Shown piece after piece: positions 1 through 8,602 of a DNA stretch of 64,000 nt (the stretch's first letter is position 1; the number at the start of each line of letters is the position of its first letter). The stretch spans positions 124,001-188,000 of the forward strand of contig NZ_JACIUZ010000041.1 in the NCBI RefSeq assembly GCF_014145505.1, in the 5' to 3' direction. The DNA comes from Limosilactobacillus fastidiosus (GTDB lineage: Bacteria > Bacillota > Bacilli > Lactobacillales > Lactobacillaceae). The translations under genes were made by a program, and so were the position numbers. The notes beneath the pieces are model-generated. The model was given only the letters and a program-made list of their open reading frames with translations. It did not search any database and was not told the DNA's origin.

Positions 1-392
1 ACTTGATCAAGTAACTGTTTCAAATTATCATACGTCAAACGCTCACGAGCCTCCGCATAGTTAAACCAACCACAATTTTTAATTTCTTCGGCTTGCAAAT
101 GAATATCTTCGCTCTGTGTTAGATCAGCGGTATACAAGGTCATTTGCTTCCGGTTACCGTTGGGTAAATTATATTCTGTATAAACATGAAAGCTAGTATC
201 AATTGGTAATACTAGTTGTGTTTCTTCTTTAATTTCTCGTTTAGCCGTCTCTTCTAGTGTTTCGTTTCCTTCAACATGCCCTTTAGGAAATCCCCAAAAG
301 TGTCCCTTATTTTGGCTTTCTAGTAATAAGTATTCAATTTCGCCATTATTTTTCCGATAAACAACAGCACCACTAGTAATTTCAATTGCCAT
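1..392 (-). CDS. Nudix hydrolase, partial (C-terminus outside the window)
   Basis: The first 130 residues read leftward from the ATG whose complement ends at 392, and the frame stays open to the window edge. The product starts MAIEITSGAVVYR and carries a Nudix box at about residues 37-59 (GHVEGNETLEETAKREIKEE). This fits a small diadenosine-tetraphosphate-type Nudix hydrolase that cleaves nucleoside diphosphate-X substrates in the cytosol. In the consensus EEXGU the Gly position is Gln here (EETQL). The catalytic REXXEE residues are intact, so it is probably active. The substrate is inferred from family resemblance only. Confidence 0.8.
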   Translation of the reverse strand, partial: MAIEITSGAVVYRKNNGEIEYLLLESQNKGHFWGFPKGHVEGNETLEETAKREIKEETQLVLPIDTSFHVYTEYNLPNGNRKQMTLYTADLTQSEDIHLQAEEIKNCGWFNYAEARERLTYDNLKQLLDQ

Positions 393-432
393 AGTCGATT
401 AACTCCTCTTAAAATTAATCTAATTTTTCTCA

Positions 433-496
433 TTGACTTTTAATATTAACCAAATGTATTATATTTAGTATGTGCGACAGGTATTACTCCTGTCGC
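433..496 (+). promoter_or_regulatory. Promoter and 5'-UTR hairpin of the APC permease
   Basis: TTGACT (433-438) and TATTAT (457-462) are separated by 18 bases. Just downstream, GCGACAGG (474-481) and CCTGTCGC (489-496) form a perfect 8-bp stem with a 7-base loop, placing it at the very start of the transcript. It could be a 5' mRNA-stabilising hairpin or an operator. No T-run follows, so a terminator is unlikely. Confidence 0.5.
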
Positions 497-526
497 TAAA
501 TTTATTATAGCAAAGGTGGGTTAAAG

Positions 527-1927
527 ATGGGCTTAAACATTTTCCGAAAAGAAAGTCTTGATCGTTATCTTGGTGCGGATAAGTTATTCGTTAAATCAAT
601 GACCGCTCGCGATTTAATGGCAATCGGAATTGGAACCATTATTGGTACCGGGATTTTCATTCTTCCCGGGACTATTGCAGCAGAGCAAGCTGGACCAGGG
701 GTATCCCTCTCCTTCTTACTTTCTGCAATTGTTTGTGCATTGGCCGCAATGTGTTATGCCGAGTTCGCATCAGCACTTCCTGTTGCCGGTAGTGCATACT
801 CCTATGGTAACGTGGTGTTCGGTGAATTTTTTGGCTGGCTTCTTGGCTGGGCATTAGTTCTTGAATACATGCTTTCCGTAGCGTCAGTTTCAACGGGGTG
901 GGCAGCCTACTTTAACTCTTTTATCGCAAGCTTTGGGTTAAAAGTTCCCTATGCTTTATCAGGACCTTTTGCCCCCGCACACGGTACCTATATTAACATC
1001 GTCGCGGTTGTAATCGTCCTCCTTATTACGTTCATGCTATCTCGTGGACTGCAGTCATCTGTACGAATCAATAATATTGCGGTGGCAATTAAAGTAGCAA
1101 TCATCATTATCTTCATTGTTGCGGGCTTATTCTTCATTAAACCGAAGAATTACCACCCCTTCCTCCCTTACCATATGAGTGGGGTTGTGCATGGGGCAAC
1201 GATTAGTTTCTTCGCTTACCTAGGATTTGATTGCGTTTCTAGTTCGGCGGCGGAAGTTAAAAACCCTAAACGAAACATGCCTCTAGGGATTATTGGAACA
1301 TTAGCAGTTGTTACCGTCCTCTATATGGGAGTAGCAATTATCTTAACTGGGATGGTTCATTACACTCGGTTAAATGTTGCCAATCCAGTATCCTATGCCC
1401 TCCAACTAGTTCACCAGAACTGGCTAGCGGAGCTCCTATCAATCGGAGCCTTAATTGGAATGTTCACCATGATGGTGGCAATGATTTACTCCAGCTCACG
1501 ATTAATCTACGCAGTCGGTCGGGACGGTCTCTTACCTGCTTTCTTAGGAAAGTTAGATCCTAAGAGTCGCTCTCCACAAGTCGCCTTATGGATTGTCGGG
1601 ATTATCATTGCTGCAATGGGGGGCTTGGTTTCATTCGAGCAATTAACTAGTTTAGTTAACATTGGAACCTTATTTGCCTTCACGCTTGTCTCGTTTGGGA
1701 TCATCCCTCTTCGGCGGCGGAAAGATATTGGTAACCGGGGAGGCTTCAAGGTTCCTTTTTACCCTTTCATCCCGATTCTCTCTGGTTTCCTTTGCCTTGG
1801 AATGATGACCCAACTACAACTAGAAACCTACATTGGTGCAGGAATCTGGTTTACCATCGGGATCATTGTCTACTTCGCTTATGGCTACCATCATAGTAAG
1901 TTAAACCAAAAAAATTTAGAACATTAG
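527..1927 (+). CDS. APC-superfamily amino acid permease (YfnA-like)
   Basis: This is a 466-residue polytopic membrane protein with about 12 hydrophobic segments. The first helix carries the glycine-rich substrate motif GTIIGTGIF at residues 36-44, typical of amino acid/polyamine/cation transporters. The length and N-terminus resemble the cationic amino acid transporter branch (YfnA/CAT type). Substrate is not provable from sequence. A Shine-Dalgarno AAAGGTGGG precedes the ATG at a suitable distance. It is a single-gene unit with its own promoter and a strong downstream terminator. It probably imports or exchanges an amino acid at the cytoplasmic membrane. Confidence 0.8.
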   Translation: MGLNIFRKESLDRYLGADKLFVKSMTARDLMAIGIGTIIGTGIFILPGTIAAEQAGPGVSLSFLLSAIVCALAAMCYAEFASALPVAGSAYSYGNVVFGEFFGWLLGWALVLEYMLSVASVSTGWAAYFNSFIASFGLKVPYALSGPFAPAHGTYINIVAVVIVLLITFMLSRGLQSSVRINNIAVAIKVAIIIIFIVAGLFFIKPKNYHPFLPYHMSGVVHGATISFFAYLGFDCVSSSAAEVKNPKRNMPLGIIGTLAVVTVLYMGVAIILTGMVHYTRLNVANPVSYALQLVHQNWLAELLSIGALIGMFTMMVAMIYSSSRLIYAVGRDGLLPAFLGKLDPKSRSPQVALWIVGIIIAAMGGLVSFEQLTSLVNIGTLFAFTLVSFGIIPLRRRKDIGNRGGFKVPFYPFIPILSGFLCLGMMTQLQLETYIGAGIWFTIGIIVYFAYGYHHSKLNQKNLEH

Positions 1928-1973
1928 GATAGGGAAAGAAGTTAATTATAACTGCATCCTCACGCCCTACAAG

Positions 1974-2024
1974 TACAAAATGGCCATCAGTGCTGGCAAA
2001 TCCAACACTGATGGCCATTTTGTA
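1974..2024. terminator. Bidirectional intrinsic terminator
   Basis: A perfect 19-bp stem (1974-1992 with 2006-2024) encloses a 13-base loop. It is A-rich on the 5' arm and T-rich on the 3' arm, so it can end transcription in either direction. Confidence 0.85.
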
Positions 2025-2138
2025 TATTACCTGAATAGGGATTAATAGTTACCTCACATTCCACTTTTTAATGTGAATTTTCAGCAAACTATTCGCTAAG
2101 AATCCGTTAACAGTAGCTTTCACTCTCAATCATAATGG

Positions 2139-2264
2139 TATAATATTCTTACGAAAAATAAGAAAGGGATTGATTAAAGTAATCTAGCTCAAAGTATTTT
2201 TATATTCATCACGGGGATGGGAACCCCGTGCCATTGCTTTAGAGAAGTTATTAAGGGGAACAAA
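2139..2264 (+). promoter_or_regulatory. Promoter and leader hairpin of the P-type ATPase
   Basis: TATAAT lies at 2139-2144 with only a weak -35 upstream. The roughly 115-base leader contains a 7-bp hairpin, CACGGGG (2210-2216) with CCCCGTG (2224-2230). The CCCC of its 3' arm could alternatively pair with the GGGG of the Shine-Dalgarno at 2255-2258. A Mn2+ (yybP-ykoY) riboswitch would fit a P-type ATPase gene, but its conserved GGGGAGUAGC element is not present. The rest of 2025-2138 shows nothing recognisable. Confidence 0.4.
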
Positions 2265-4931
2265 ATGAAAGAGAAATATCAACTAACTATTACTGCGTTG
2301 AAAAAAGAGTTTAACTTAACGGACTTTACTCAAGGTTTAAGTGACGTAACGGTGAAGCAAAAACTCGCTGAAGATGGTCAGAACGTCCTGAAAGTAAAGT
2401 CAACGCCAAAGTGGAAGATCTTTCTTCGCCAATTTAATAACATCGTAATTTATATCTTGTTAGTGGCAACCTTATTGACCGTAATCATTGGTCACTACAC
2501 GGATGCCATCGTTATCGGTGCCGTGGTGATCTTGAATTCCCTCATCGGCTACTTCCAAGAAACCAGTGCAGCTAACGCCTTAGCAAAAATTAAGGAAATG
2601 ATGGCAAACCAAGCAACAGTTTACCGCGATGGGAAGCGACAAGATATTGACGCTGCGGATTTGGTAATTGGGGATGTTGTTTTCCTTGAAGCTGGAGATA
2701 ATGTCCCAGCCGATTTACGAATTGTTTCTGCAGATAACCTAAGAATTGAAGAATCCGCATTAACTGGGGAAACTAATTCAGTAATTAAGACCGATGAAGT
2801 ACTTACTGATAATGACGTTCCATTAGCGGATCGGGTTAACATGGCTTATGCCTCAACTTCCGTAACCAGCGGGAGTGGTCTCGGTGTTGTAGTAGCAACG
2901 GCTGAACAAACTGAAATTGGGAAAATCTCCCAAGAAGTCGCTCACATTAAGACGAAGAAGACCCCATTGACAAAGGAAATTGATCACGTTGGAACCGTGG
3001 TTTCCTACATTACCATCACCACGTCGATCATTGTCTTCATCATTGGTTTCATACTGAAGCTTTACTCATTACCCGCTTTAGCCCTTGCGGTTGTTGCAAT
3101 GCTTGTTGGTGCAATTCCTGAAGGGCTTCCGGCCATTACCTCCGTAATTCTGGCATTTGGGATTAGTAAGATGGCCAAGCTGTACAAGACAATCATTAAA
3201 TCGATGCCAGCCGTTGAAACTCTTGGTTCTGTAGATATCATTGCGACTGATAAGACGGGGACATTGACTAAAAATGAAATGACAGCGACTGAATTATGGG
3301 TTGGCAATCAATTCTACCAGGTTTCAGGAACTGGCTACGCACCAAATGGAGAAATCAATCTTAACGGTAAGAAAGCACCACTTACTGACCAATTAAAGCT
3401 CTTCGTGGAAGCTGGTTATCAAGCAAACGACACTGTCTTGAGTGAAAACAATGGTGCATGGCATATTAACGGTGAACCGACTGATGGCGCCTTTTTAACG
3501 CTTTATCATAAGGCATATGGGCCACAGCACCAGTCCCAGTATTCAGAAATTGACTTGCTACCATTTGACTCCGACTACCGGTACATCGCTGAATTAACTG
3601 AAAACCAAGAAAGTCACAAAAAGGTAATTTTTATTAAGGGTTCTCCAGATAAGTTATTTGAAATGGCTCAAAAGGAAGATCCTAACTTTGACCTTGCTAA
3701 GTGGCAAAAACGGGTTAACGACTGGTCAAGCGCTGGTAAACGGGTGATCGCTGTTGGTTACCAACCCGTACCAAAAGGTAAAAACATAACTGAAATTGAA
3801 CACGACCACTTGTACCGTGGAATTAAGCTTCTTGGGTTAGCTGCCCTTCTTGATGCACCACGTGAAGAAGTGATTGAAGCACTCAAGAAGATGAATACAG
3901 CTGGTGTCCACGTTAAGATGATTACTGGTGATGATCCACAAACTGCACGGGCAATTGGTAAAGAACTAGGATTAACTAATGGTCCAATCAATGCCATTAC
4001 TGGTGCTGAATGGGATAAACTATCAATCAAGGAACGAGAAAAAGTTGCACTTAACACCCAAGTCTTCGCTCGAACAACCCCACAAAACAAACTTGAAATC
4101 GTGGAAGCTCTGCAAAACCAGCAACAGGTTACCGCCATGGTTGGTGACGGAGTAAATGATGCTCCAGCTTTAAAGAAAGCCGACATTGGGGTAGCAATGG
4201 GAATTAAGGGAACCGACGTTGCTAAGGACGCAGCGGACATGATTCTTGGTGACGATAATTTTGCTACAATGGCTGCCGTGATCAAGGAAGGGCGACGGAT
4301 CTATGACAACATTAAGAAGAGTATCCTCTTCCTATTGCCGACATCCTTTGCTGAAGGGTTAGTTGTTGCTTTTTCAATTTTGACTGGTCAACAGGTACCT
4401 CTTCAACCTGCACAATTATTGTGGATTAACTTAATTGCTGCCATCACAATCCAATTTGCTTTTGTCTTTGAAAGGGCAGAGGACGGGATTATGGAACGGT
4501 CTCCACGACCAATTACTCAACGCCTAATGAACCCCCATGACTTCTTCCAGATGGGATACGTTTCTTCATTAATGGCCATCTTTGCTTTAATCGGTTACGA
4601 ATGGTTCATCTGTACTGGTGCCAGCGAAATTAGTGCCACTACAATGATGATTAACACAATCGTTATCAGTAAAATCTTCTACTTCTTCAGCATCCGAACT
4701 GAACAATATGGTCTAACGAAAATTAATGACATTAATAAAAATGCCTGGAGTATAATTGGATTAATGGTGATCTTCCAATTAATCTTAACTTACGTACCCT
4801 TCATGCAAGCTGCTTTCCACGTTACCGGCATCAATCTTATCGAATGGAGTGCTGTAATTCTCTTCTCCTGCTTGATCATGATTTTCACTGAAGGGGATAA
4901 GTGGATTCGCTTTAGAATGAAGAAAGCTTAA
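2265..4931 (+). CDS. P-type cation-transporting ATPase (P2-like)
   Basis: The product is 888 residues. I chose the ATG at 2265 because AAGGGGAA precedes it by a normal distance; an in-frame ATG at 2217 has no ribosome binding site. Landmarks in order are the actuator TGE at 167-169, the M4 motif PEGLP at 285-289, phosphorylated Asp329 in DKTGTLT, and a distal GDGVNDAPA hinge. These show an ATP-driven cation pump of the Ca2+/Mn2+-ATPase type. In M6 the usual N-x-x-T-D is replaced (NLIAAIT), so the Asp that binds Ca2+ in SERCA-type pumps is missing. M5 has PTSFAEG. This resembles the CtpF-like branch, whose ion is not certain. A terminator follows directly. Confidence 0.85.
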   Translation: MKEKYQLTITALKKEFNLTDFTQGLSDVTVKQKLAEDGQNVLKVKSTPKWKIFLRQFNNIVIYILLVATLLTVIIGHYTDAIVIGAVVILNSLIGYFQETSAANALAKIKEMMANQATVYRDGKRQDIDAADLVIGDVVFLEAGDNVPADLRIVSADNLRIEESALTGETNSVIKTDEVLTDNDVPLADRVNMAYASTSVTSGSGLGVVVATAEQTEIGKISQEVAHIKTKKTPLTKEIDHVGTVVSYITITTSIIVFIIGFILKLYSLPALALAVVAMLVGAIPEGLPAITSVILAFGISKMAKLYKTIIKSMPAVETLGSVDIIATDKTGTLTKNEMTATELWVGNQFYQVSGTGYAPNGEINLNGKKAPLTDQLKLFVEAGYQANDTVLSENNGAWHINGEPTDGAFLTLYHKAYGPQHQSQYSEIDLLPFDSDYRYIAELTENQESHKKVIFIKGSPDKLFEMAQKEDPNFDLAKWQKRVNDWSSAGKRVIAVGYQPVPKGKNITEIEHDHLYRGIKLLGLAALLDAPREEVIEALKKMNTAGVHVKMITGDDPQTARAIGKELGLTNGPINAITGAEWDKLSIKEREKVALNTQVFARTTPQNKLEIVEALQNQQQVTAMVGDGVNDAPALKKADIGVAMGIKGTDVAKDAADMILGDDNFATMAAVIKEGRRIYDNIKKSILFLLPTSFAEGLVVAFSILTGQQVPLQPAQLLWINLIAAITIQFAFVFERAEDGIMERSPRPITQRLMNPHDFFQMGYVSSLMAIFALIGYEWFICTGASEISATTMMINTIVISKIFYFFSIRTEQYGLTKINDINKNAWSIIGLMVIFQLILTYVPFMQAAFHVTGINLIEWSAVILFSCLIMIFTEGDKWIRFRMKKA

Positions 4932-4946
4932 ACAACTAACAAGTTT

Positions 4947-4985
4947 AAAAGTCGTAAAATGAAGGGCTTCATTTTACGACTTTTT
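4947..4985 (+). terminator. Intrinsic terminator after the P-type ATPase
   Basis: The long stem AAAAGTCGTAAAATGAAG pairs with CTTCATTTTACGACTTTT with a very short loop, followed by TTTTT. Confidence 0.85.
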
Positions 4986-5007
4986 GCATCCAATCTTAAT
5001 CAAGGAC

Positions 5008-5036
5008 TTGCCAAATTAATTTTCTAATGGTATTCT
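5008..5036 (+). promoter_or_regulatory. Promoter of the Ser-leader/steT unit
   Basis: TTGCCA (5008-5013) and TATTCT (5031-5036) have an ideal 17-base spacer. Transcription would start near 5043, producing a leader of more than 200 bases before the transporter gene. Confidence 0.65.
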
Positions 5037-5069
5037 AAGAAACATCAGGTACACGGAAGGAGGAAGTTC

Positions 5070-5135
5070 ATGTTAGTGTTCATCAACCAACTACAACAAT
5101 CTTCCTCCTCAGCCTCTAGCTCTATTCGGGGCTGA
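5070..5135 (+). CDS. Ser-codon-rich leader peptide (21 aa), candidate attenuator
   Basis: This ORF has 21 codons plus TGA, starting at an ATG behind a strong Shine-Dalgarno (GGAAGGAGGAAG). Near its end it reads SSSSASSS, seven Ser codons (TCT, TCC, TCC, TCA, TCT, AGC, TCT) among eight. The Ser codons at 5101-5109 (CTTCCTCCT) are exactly complementary to the Shine-Dalgarno at 5058-5066 (AGGAGGAAG). GTACAC (5049-5054) pairs with GTGTAC (5145-5150), and TCAGCC (5109-5114) with GGCTGA (5130-5135). An intrinsic terminator and then a Ser/Thr-type transporter follow. I infer a ribosome-stalling sensor of charged Ser-tRNA. The antiterminator pairing itself is not obvious. Confidence 0.65.
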   Translation: MLVFINQLQQSSSSASSSIRG

Positions 5136-5171
5136 GTGATTTTAGTGTACTTATGGACGGTTTAATATAAT

Positions 5172-5230
5172 GCCGGGTTCACTTAATCATTTGGCAGCTT
5201 CCAGATGATTAAGATGGACCCGGCTTTTAT
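5172..5230 (+). terminator. Leader terminator upstream of the SteT-like gene
   Basis: GCCGGGTTCACTTAATCAT (from 5172) pairs, with small mismatches, with the segment ending GACCCGGC at 5224, followed by TTTTATT. It sits between the leader peptide and the transporter gene, so read-through would control expression. Confidence 0.8.
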
Positions 5231-5259
5231 TGTGCCGATTTTGAATTGGAGGAATGGCG

Positions 5260-6591
5260 ATGAATAATCAACCAACAGAAGAATTAAAACGGTCATTAGG
5301 TTTTTGGTCGGCAATTTCGATTGTCGTGGGAACAATTATTGGTTCCGGAATCTTCTTTAAGCAGGGGTCAGTCCTTGATAGTGCTGGCACATCAACCCTC
5401 GCCATTGTTGCTTGGGTATTTGGTGGAATTATTACCTTAACCGCTGGTCTAACCATTGCTGAAATTGGGGCCCAGATGCCGTACACCGGGGGGCTCTATG
5501 TTTATATTGAGAACCTTTATGGAAGAATTCTCGGTTTCTTGGCCGGTTGGATGCAAGTAATCGTATATGGTCCAGCAATTATCGCATCGGTTGCCGGTTT
5601 TATGAGCATCTTAATGGCAAATTTCTTTGGCCTTGGGACTGAATGGCGAATCCCCCTAGCAGTAGTTACTGTTCTCGCGATTGGTATAATGAACCTATTT
5701 GAAAATAAGGTTGGAGCTATCTTTTCTATTATTACGACTGCTGGAAAAATGATCCCCATCGCAGCAATTATCATTTTTGGATTACTCTTTGGAGATCAAC
5801 ATGCCTTTGAACAAACTGTTACTGAAGTTCAACGCACCACTGGCGGTTTTGGTGTTGCTGTTCTCGCTACTCTCTTTGGTTATGACGGTTGGATCTTAAT
5901 CGCTAACCTTGGTGGGGAAATGAAAAACCCACAAAAATTACTCCCGAAAGCGATCGTCTTGGGGATTACTACCGTCTTGGTAATTTACACCTTAATCACG
6001 ATTGGCATTCTCAAATTCTTGCCGGCTAACTTAATCCACCATCTTGGTGAAAATGCAACTGCTTATCTTGCGACAAAAGCTTTTGGTGCAATCGGGGGAA
6101 AGCTTCTCTCGGCCGGAATCATTATTTCAATGATGGGAACACTAAATGGAAAAATGATTACCTTCCCCCGGATCGTTTATGCAATGGCACGCCGTGGTGA
6201 TTTACCATTCTCACGTTTTCTTTCTTTCGTTACGCCAAAGGGAAAGTCACCAGTTGTTGCTACGTTATTTATTGTTGTCTTGGCCACGGTGATGATGTTC
6301 TTCTTTGATCCTGATCACCTTTCGGATCTCTGTGTCTTCACTGTTTACTGCTTTTATCTCTTGGCATTTTTCGGAATCTTTATTCTCAGAAAGAAAAACA
6401 AGGGACCGCGTCCCTTCAGTACCCCGCTTTATCCAATTGTACCAATTATCGCAATTGGCGGTGGAATCTTTGTTCTCGTTAGTGAACTTTTCAATGATCC
6501 CGCAGGTGTCCTGCTCTTCATCGGAATTGTAATTGTTGGATTACCAATCTTATACCTCGTTAAACAGATGAACCAACAAAGAATCAAATAA
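5260..6591 (+). CDS. steT: Serine/threonine exchanger-like APC transporter (SteT-like)
   Basis: This 443-residue APC transporter has GTIIGSGIF in the first transmembrane helix and about 12 helices overall. It resembles the L-type SteT branch, known in Bacillus subtilis as a Ser/Thr exchanger of about the same length. The start at 5260 is chosen because GGAGG at 5248-5252 stands 7 bases before it. The ATG at 5254 would be only one base from the Shine-Dalgarno. The upstream leader, with its run of Ser codons and a terminator, independently suggests serine as a substrate. Substrate assignment remains inference. Confidence 0.75.
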   Translation: MNNQPTEELKRSLGFWSAISIVVGTIIGSGIFFKQGSVLDSAGTSTLAIVAWVFGGIITLTAGLTIAEIGAQMPYTGGLYVYIENLYGRILGFLAGWMQVIVYGPAIIASVAGFMSILMANFFGLGTEWRIPLAVVTVLAIGIMNLFENKVGAIFSIITTAGKMIPIAAIIIFGLLFGDQHAFEQTVTEVQRTTGGFGVAVLATLFGYDGWILIANLGGEMKNPQKLLPKAIVLGITTVLVIYTLITIGILKFLPANLIHHLGENATAYLATKAFGAIGGKLLSAGIIISMMGTLNGKMITFPRIVYAMARRGDLPFSRFLSFVTPKGKSPVVATLFIVVLATVMMFFFDPDHLSDLCVFTVYCFYLLAFFGIFILRKKNKGPRPFSTPLYPIVPIIAIGGGIFVLVSELFNDPAGVLLFIGIVIVGLPILYLVKQMNQQRIK

Positions 6592-6611
6592 TACAATTTA
6601 ATAACACTGTT

Positions 6612-6653
6612 CAAAAATAAGAGGCCGGAAAAAAGTTTGTTTTTCCCGGCCTC
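6612..6653 (-). terminator. Terminator of the pot operon
   Basis: GAGGCCGG and CCGGCCTC close a hairpin at 6621-6653. Read on the minus strand it is followed by TTATTTTT, so it mainly ends the leftward pot operon. It may also stop transcription coming from steT. Confidence 0.75.
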
Positions 6654-6716
6654 ATCCTGTTACTAAGCTTCTCCGAACTTATAAAGCCTAATTCCCAGCT
6701 TCTCATTTTTTGATAT

Positions 6717-7790
6717 TCACTTTTTAAACATCTTAAATTCCAAGAACAAATCATTGTATTCACCAAGAACTCGTCGAGGAAGATCCTTATAAGTCTGTAA
6801 ATGCTTCATTGTCGATTCTGGTGGATAAAATTGTTGATCTGAAGTTACCGAACGAGGAAGTAATTTTTTGGCTGAGCGATTAGGAGTTGCATAACCTACG
6901 TATTCCGCATTTTTCGCCGCGTTTTTTGGCTGGAGCATAAAGTTAATAAACTGGTAAGCACCCTGCTTATTCTTTGCTGATTTTGGGATTACCATATTAT
7001 CAAACCAAATATTACTTCCTTCACTAGGAACAACATAGTGTAAATGGTGGTTAACACTCATCATTTCTCGTGCATCCCCAGAATAGGTTACTCCAACTGC
7101 TGCCTCATCCTGTTCCATGTACATTTTCATCTCATCCGCAATGATTGCCTTAACATTTGGCGTTAAAGCCTGAAGATGGCGTTGGGCCTGCTTTAACTTT
7201 GGATAATTAGTCGTATTAACTGAGTTCCCCTGCGTAATTAATGCCATTGCGAAAACATCACGCGCACTATCAATCAGTAATAGGTTATTCTTTAGTCGCG
7301 AATTCCATAACTGTTCCCAATGTTGAACACCCTGACCACTTACTTTTTGGTCATTATAGATAATTCCTAGCGTTCCCCAGAAATACGGGACCGAATATTT
7401 GTTATCCGGATCAAAGTGCTTATTCAAAAATTGGGGATCAATGTAATGTAAATTGCTTAGTTTCCGATGATTTAACAGTAATAATAAATGTTCCTTTTTC
7501 ATTCGCTGGACGGTATAGTCACTCGGCACTACGACATCATAATTCGTTCCCCCTTGGCGAATCTTCGTTAACATTGACTCATTACTATCAAACGTCTCAT
7601 AGTCCACGTGATAACCAGTCTGTCGTTCAAACTTCTTAATTAAAGCCGGATCGATATAATCTCCCCAATTATAAACGGTCAGTGTTTTTCCGCCACTTCT
7701 ATTACTCTGGCGATTCATTATGTAATCACCTAATGCTAATAGACAGCACAGTGCAATAATTCCTAGAAGAGCGCCACAAAGTTTTTTCAT
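6717..7790 (-). CDS. potD: Spermidine/putrescine ABC transporter, substrate-binding protein
   Basis: This 357-residue extracytoplasmic solute-binding protein begins mature sequence with VYNWGDYIDPALIKKFE, the PotD/PotF hallmark. The N-terminus is hydrophobic. The Cys positions (ALCC) lack the usual small residue just before the Cys, so it may be an uncleaved membrane anchor rather than a classical lipoprotein. It captures polyamines for the PotBC channel. It is the last gene of potA-potB-potC-potD, and its ATG overlaps the end of potC by 4 bases, indicating translational coupling. Confidence 0.92.
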   Translation of the reverse strand: MKKLCGALLGIIALCCLLALGDYIMNRQSNRSGGKTLTVYNWGDYIDPALIKKFERQTGYHVDYETFDSNESMLTKIRQGGTNYDVVVPSDYTVQRMKKEHLLLLLNHRKLSNLHYIDPQFLNKHFDPDNKYSVPYFWGTLGIIYNDQKVSGQGVQHWEQLWNSRLKNNLLLIDSARDVFAMALITQGNSVNTTNYPKLKQAQRHLQALTPNVKAIIADEMKMYMEQDEAAVGVTYSGDAREMMSVNHHLHYVVPSEGSNIWFDNMVIPKSAKNKQGAYQFINFMLQPKNAAKNAEYVGYATPNRSAKKLLPRSVTSDQQFYPPESTMKHLQTYKDLPRRVLGEYNDLFLEFKMFKK

Positions 7791-8602
7791 TGAGCATCTC
7801 CCTCCTTAATCGCCACAATCCGTTGACGCCGCCCAGCATGTTTACTAACGAAGTAATACCCGATCACTAATATCAATGAAACAAGGAACATTAACGTTGA
7901 TAAAGCATTGATTTCTAAGCTAACTCCTTGTCGTGCCCGAGAGTAAATTTCCACTGATAAAGTTGAAAAACCGTTTCCTGTCACAAAAAAAGTAACTGCA
8001 AAGTCATCAAGAGAGTAGGTTAATGCCATAAAATAGCCTGCCACAATTCCGGGCAAAATTGCTGGTAAGACTACCCGGGATAATGCTTGCCACCGTGTTG
8101 CACCAAGATCATAAGCCGCATCAACCAATGTTGGTGAAAGTTCATTAATCTTCGGCAATACCATCAAAACGACAATTGGAATTGAAAAGGCAATGTGACT
8201 AAGGAGAACCGAGACAAAGCCGAGGCGAATCCCGAGGACGGTAAAGAAGATCAAAAAGCTGGCTCCAATAATGACATCTGGTGAAACCATTAAAACATTA
8301 TTTAATGATAATAAGCTGTTTTTCCAGGGACTATGAGTTTCTTTGATTGCAAGCGCACCAAGGGTTCCAATAATCGTTGCCACCAAAGATGCCAAAACAG
8401 CAACAAGAACCGTATTAATTACAATTGTAATCATCCGTGAATCGGCAAACAGGTCGAGATAGTGTTGAAAAGAAAATCCATGATACCGTTCCATTGTCTT
8501 TCCAGAACTAAAGGAAAAAATCATTAAATACAAGATCGGTACATACAAGATAATCAATACTAACCCTAAGTAAATTTTGCTCCATGCAAGTTTCTGTTTC
8601 AT
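7787..8602 (-). CDS. potC: Spermidine/putrescine ABC transporter, permease PotC
   Basis: This is a 271-residue permease with about six membrane spans. It has the binding-protein-dependent transport signature (EAA loop) around DAAYDLGATRWQALSRVVLP, which contacts the ATPase. It pairs with PotB to form the polyamine channel. Its start overlaps the potB stop by one base, and its stop overlaps the potD start. Confidence 0.92.
   Translation of the reverse strand: MKQKLAWSKIYLGLVLIILYVPILYLMIFSFSSGKTMERYHGFSFQHYLDLFADSRMITIVINTVLVAVLASLVATIIGTLGALAIKETHSPWKNSLLSLNNVLMVSPDVIIGASFLIFFTVLGIRLGFVSVLLSHIAFSIPIVVLMVLPKINELSPTLVDAAYDLGATRWQALSRVVLPAILPGIVAGYFMALTYSLDDFAVTFFVTGNGFSTLSVEIYSRARQGVSLEINALSTLMFLVSLILVIGYYFVSKHAGRRQRIVAIKEGDAQ

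Noticed and set aside
2139-2264. Mn2+ (yybP-ykoY) riboswitch in front of the P-type ATPase
   Set aside because: The gene type fits, but the conserved GGGGAGUAGC and paired helix elements are missing.
3758-4285. Long minus-strand ORF of 175 codons inside the P-type ATPase gene
   Set aside because: It is an antisense reading of conserved ATPase sequence, with low-complexity Ser/Ala/Ile composition and no ribosome binding site.
5143-5171. Second promoter with TATAAT at 5166-5171 inside the steT leader
   Set aside because: The -10 is good, but no reasonable -35 exists and it would start transcription inside the terminator arm.
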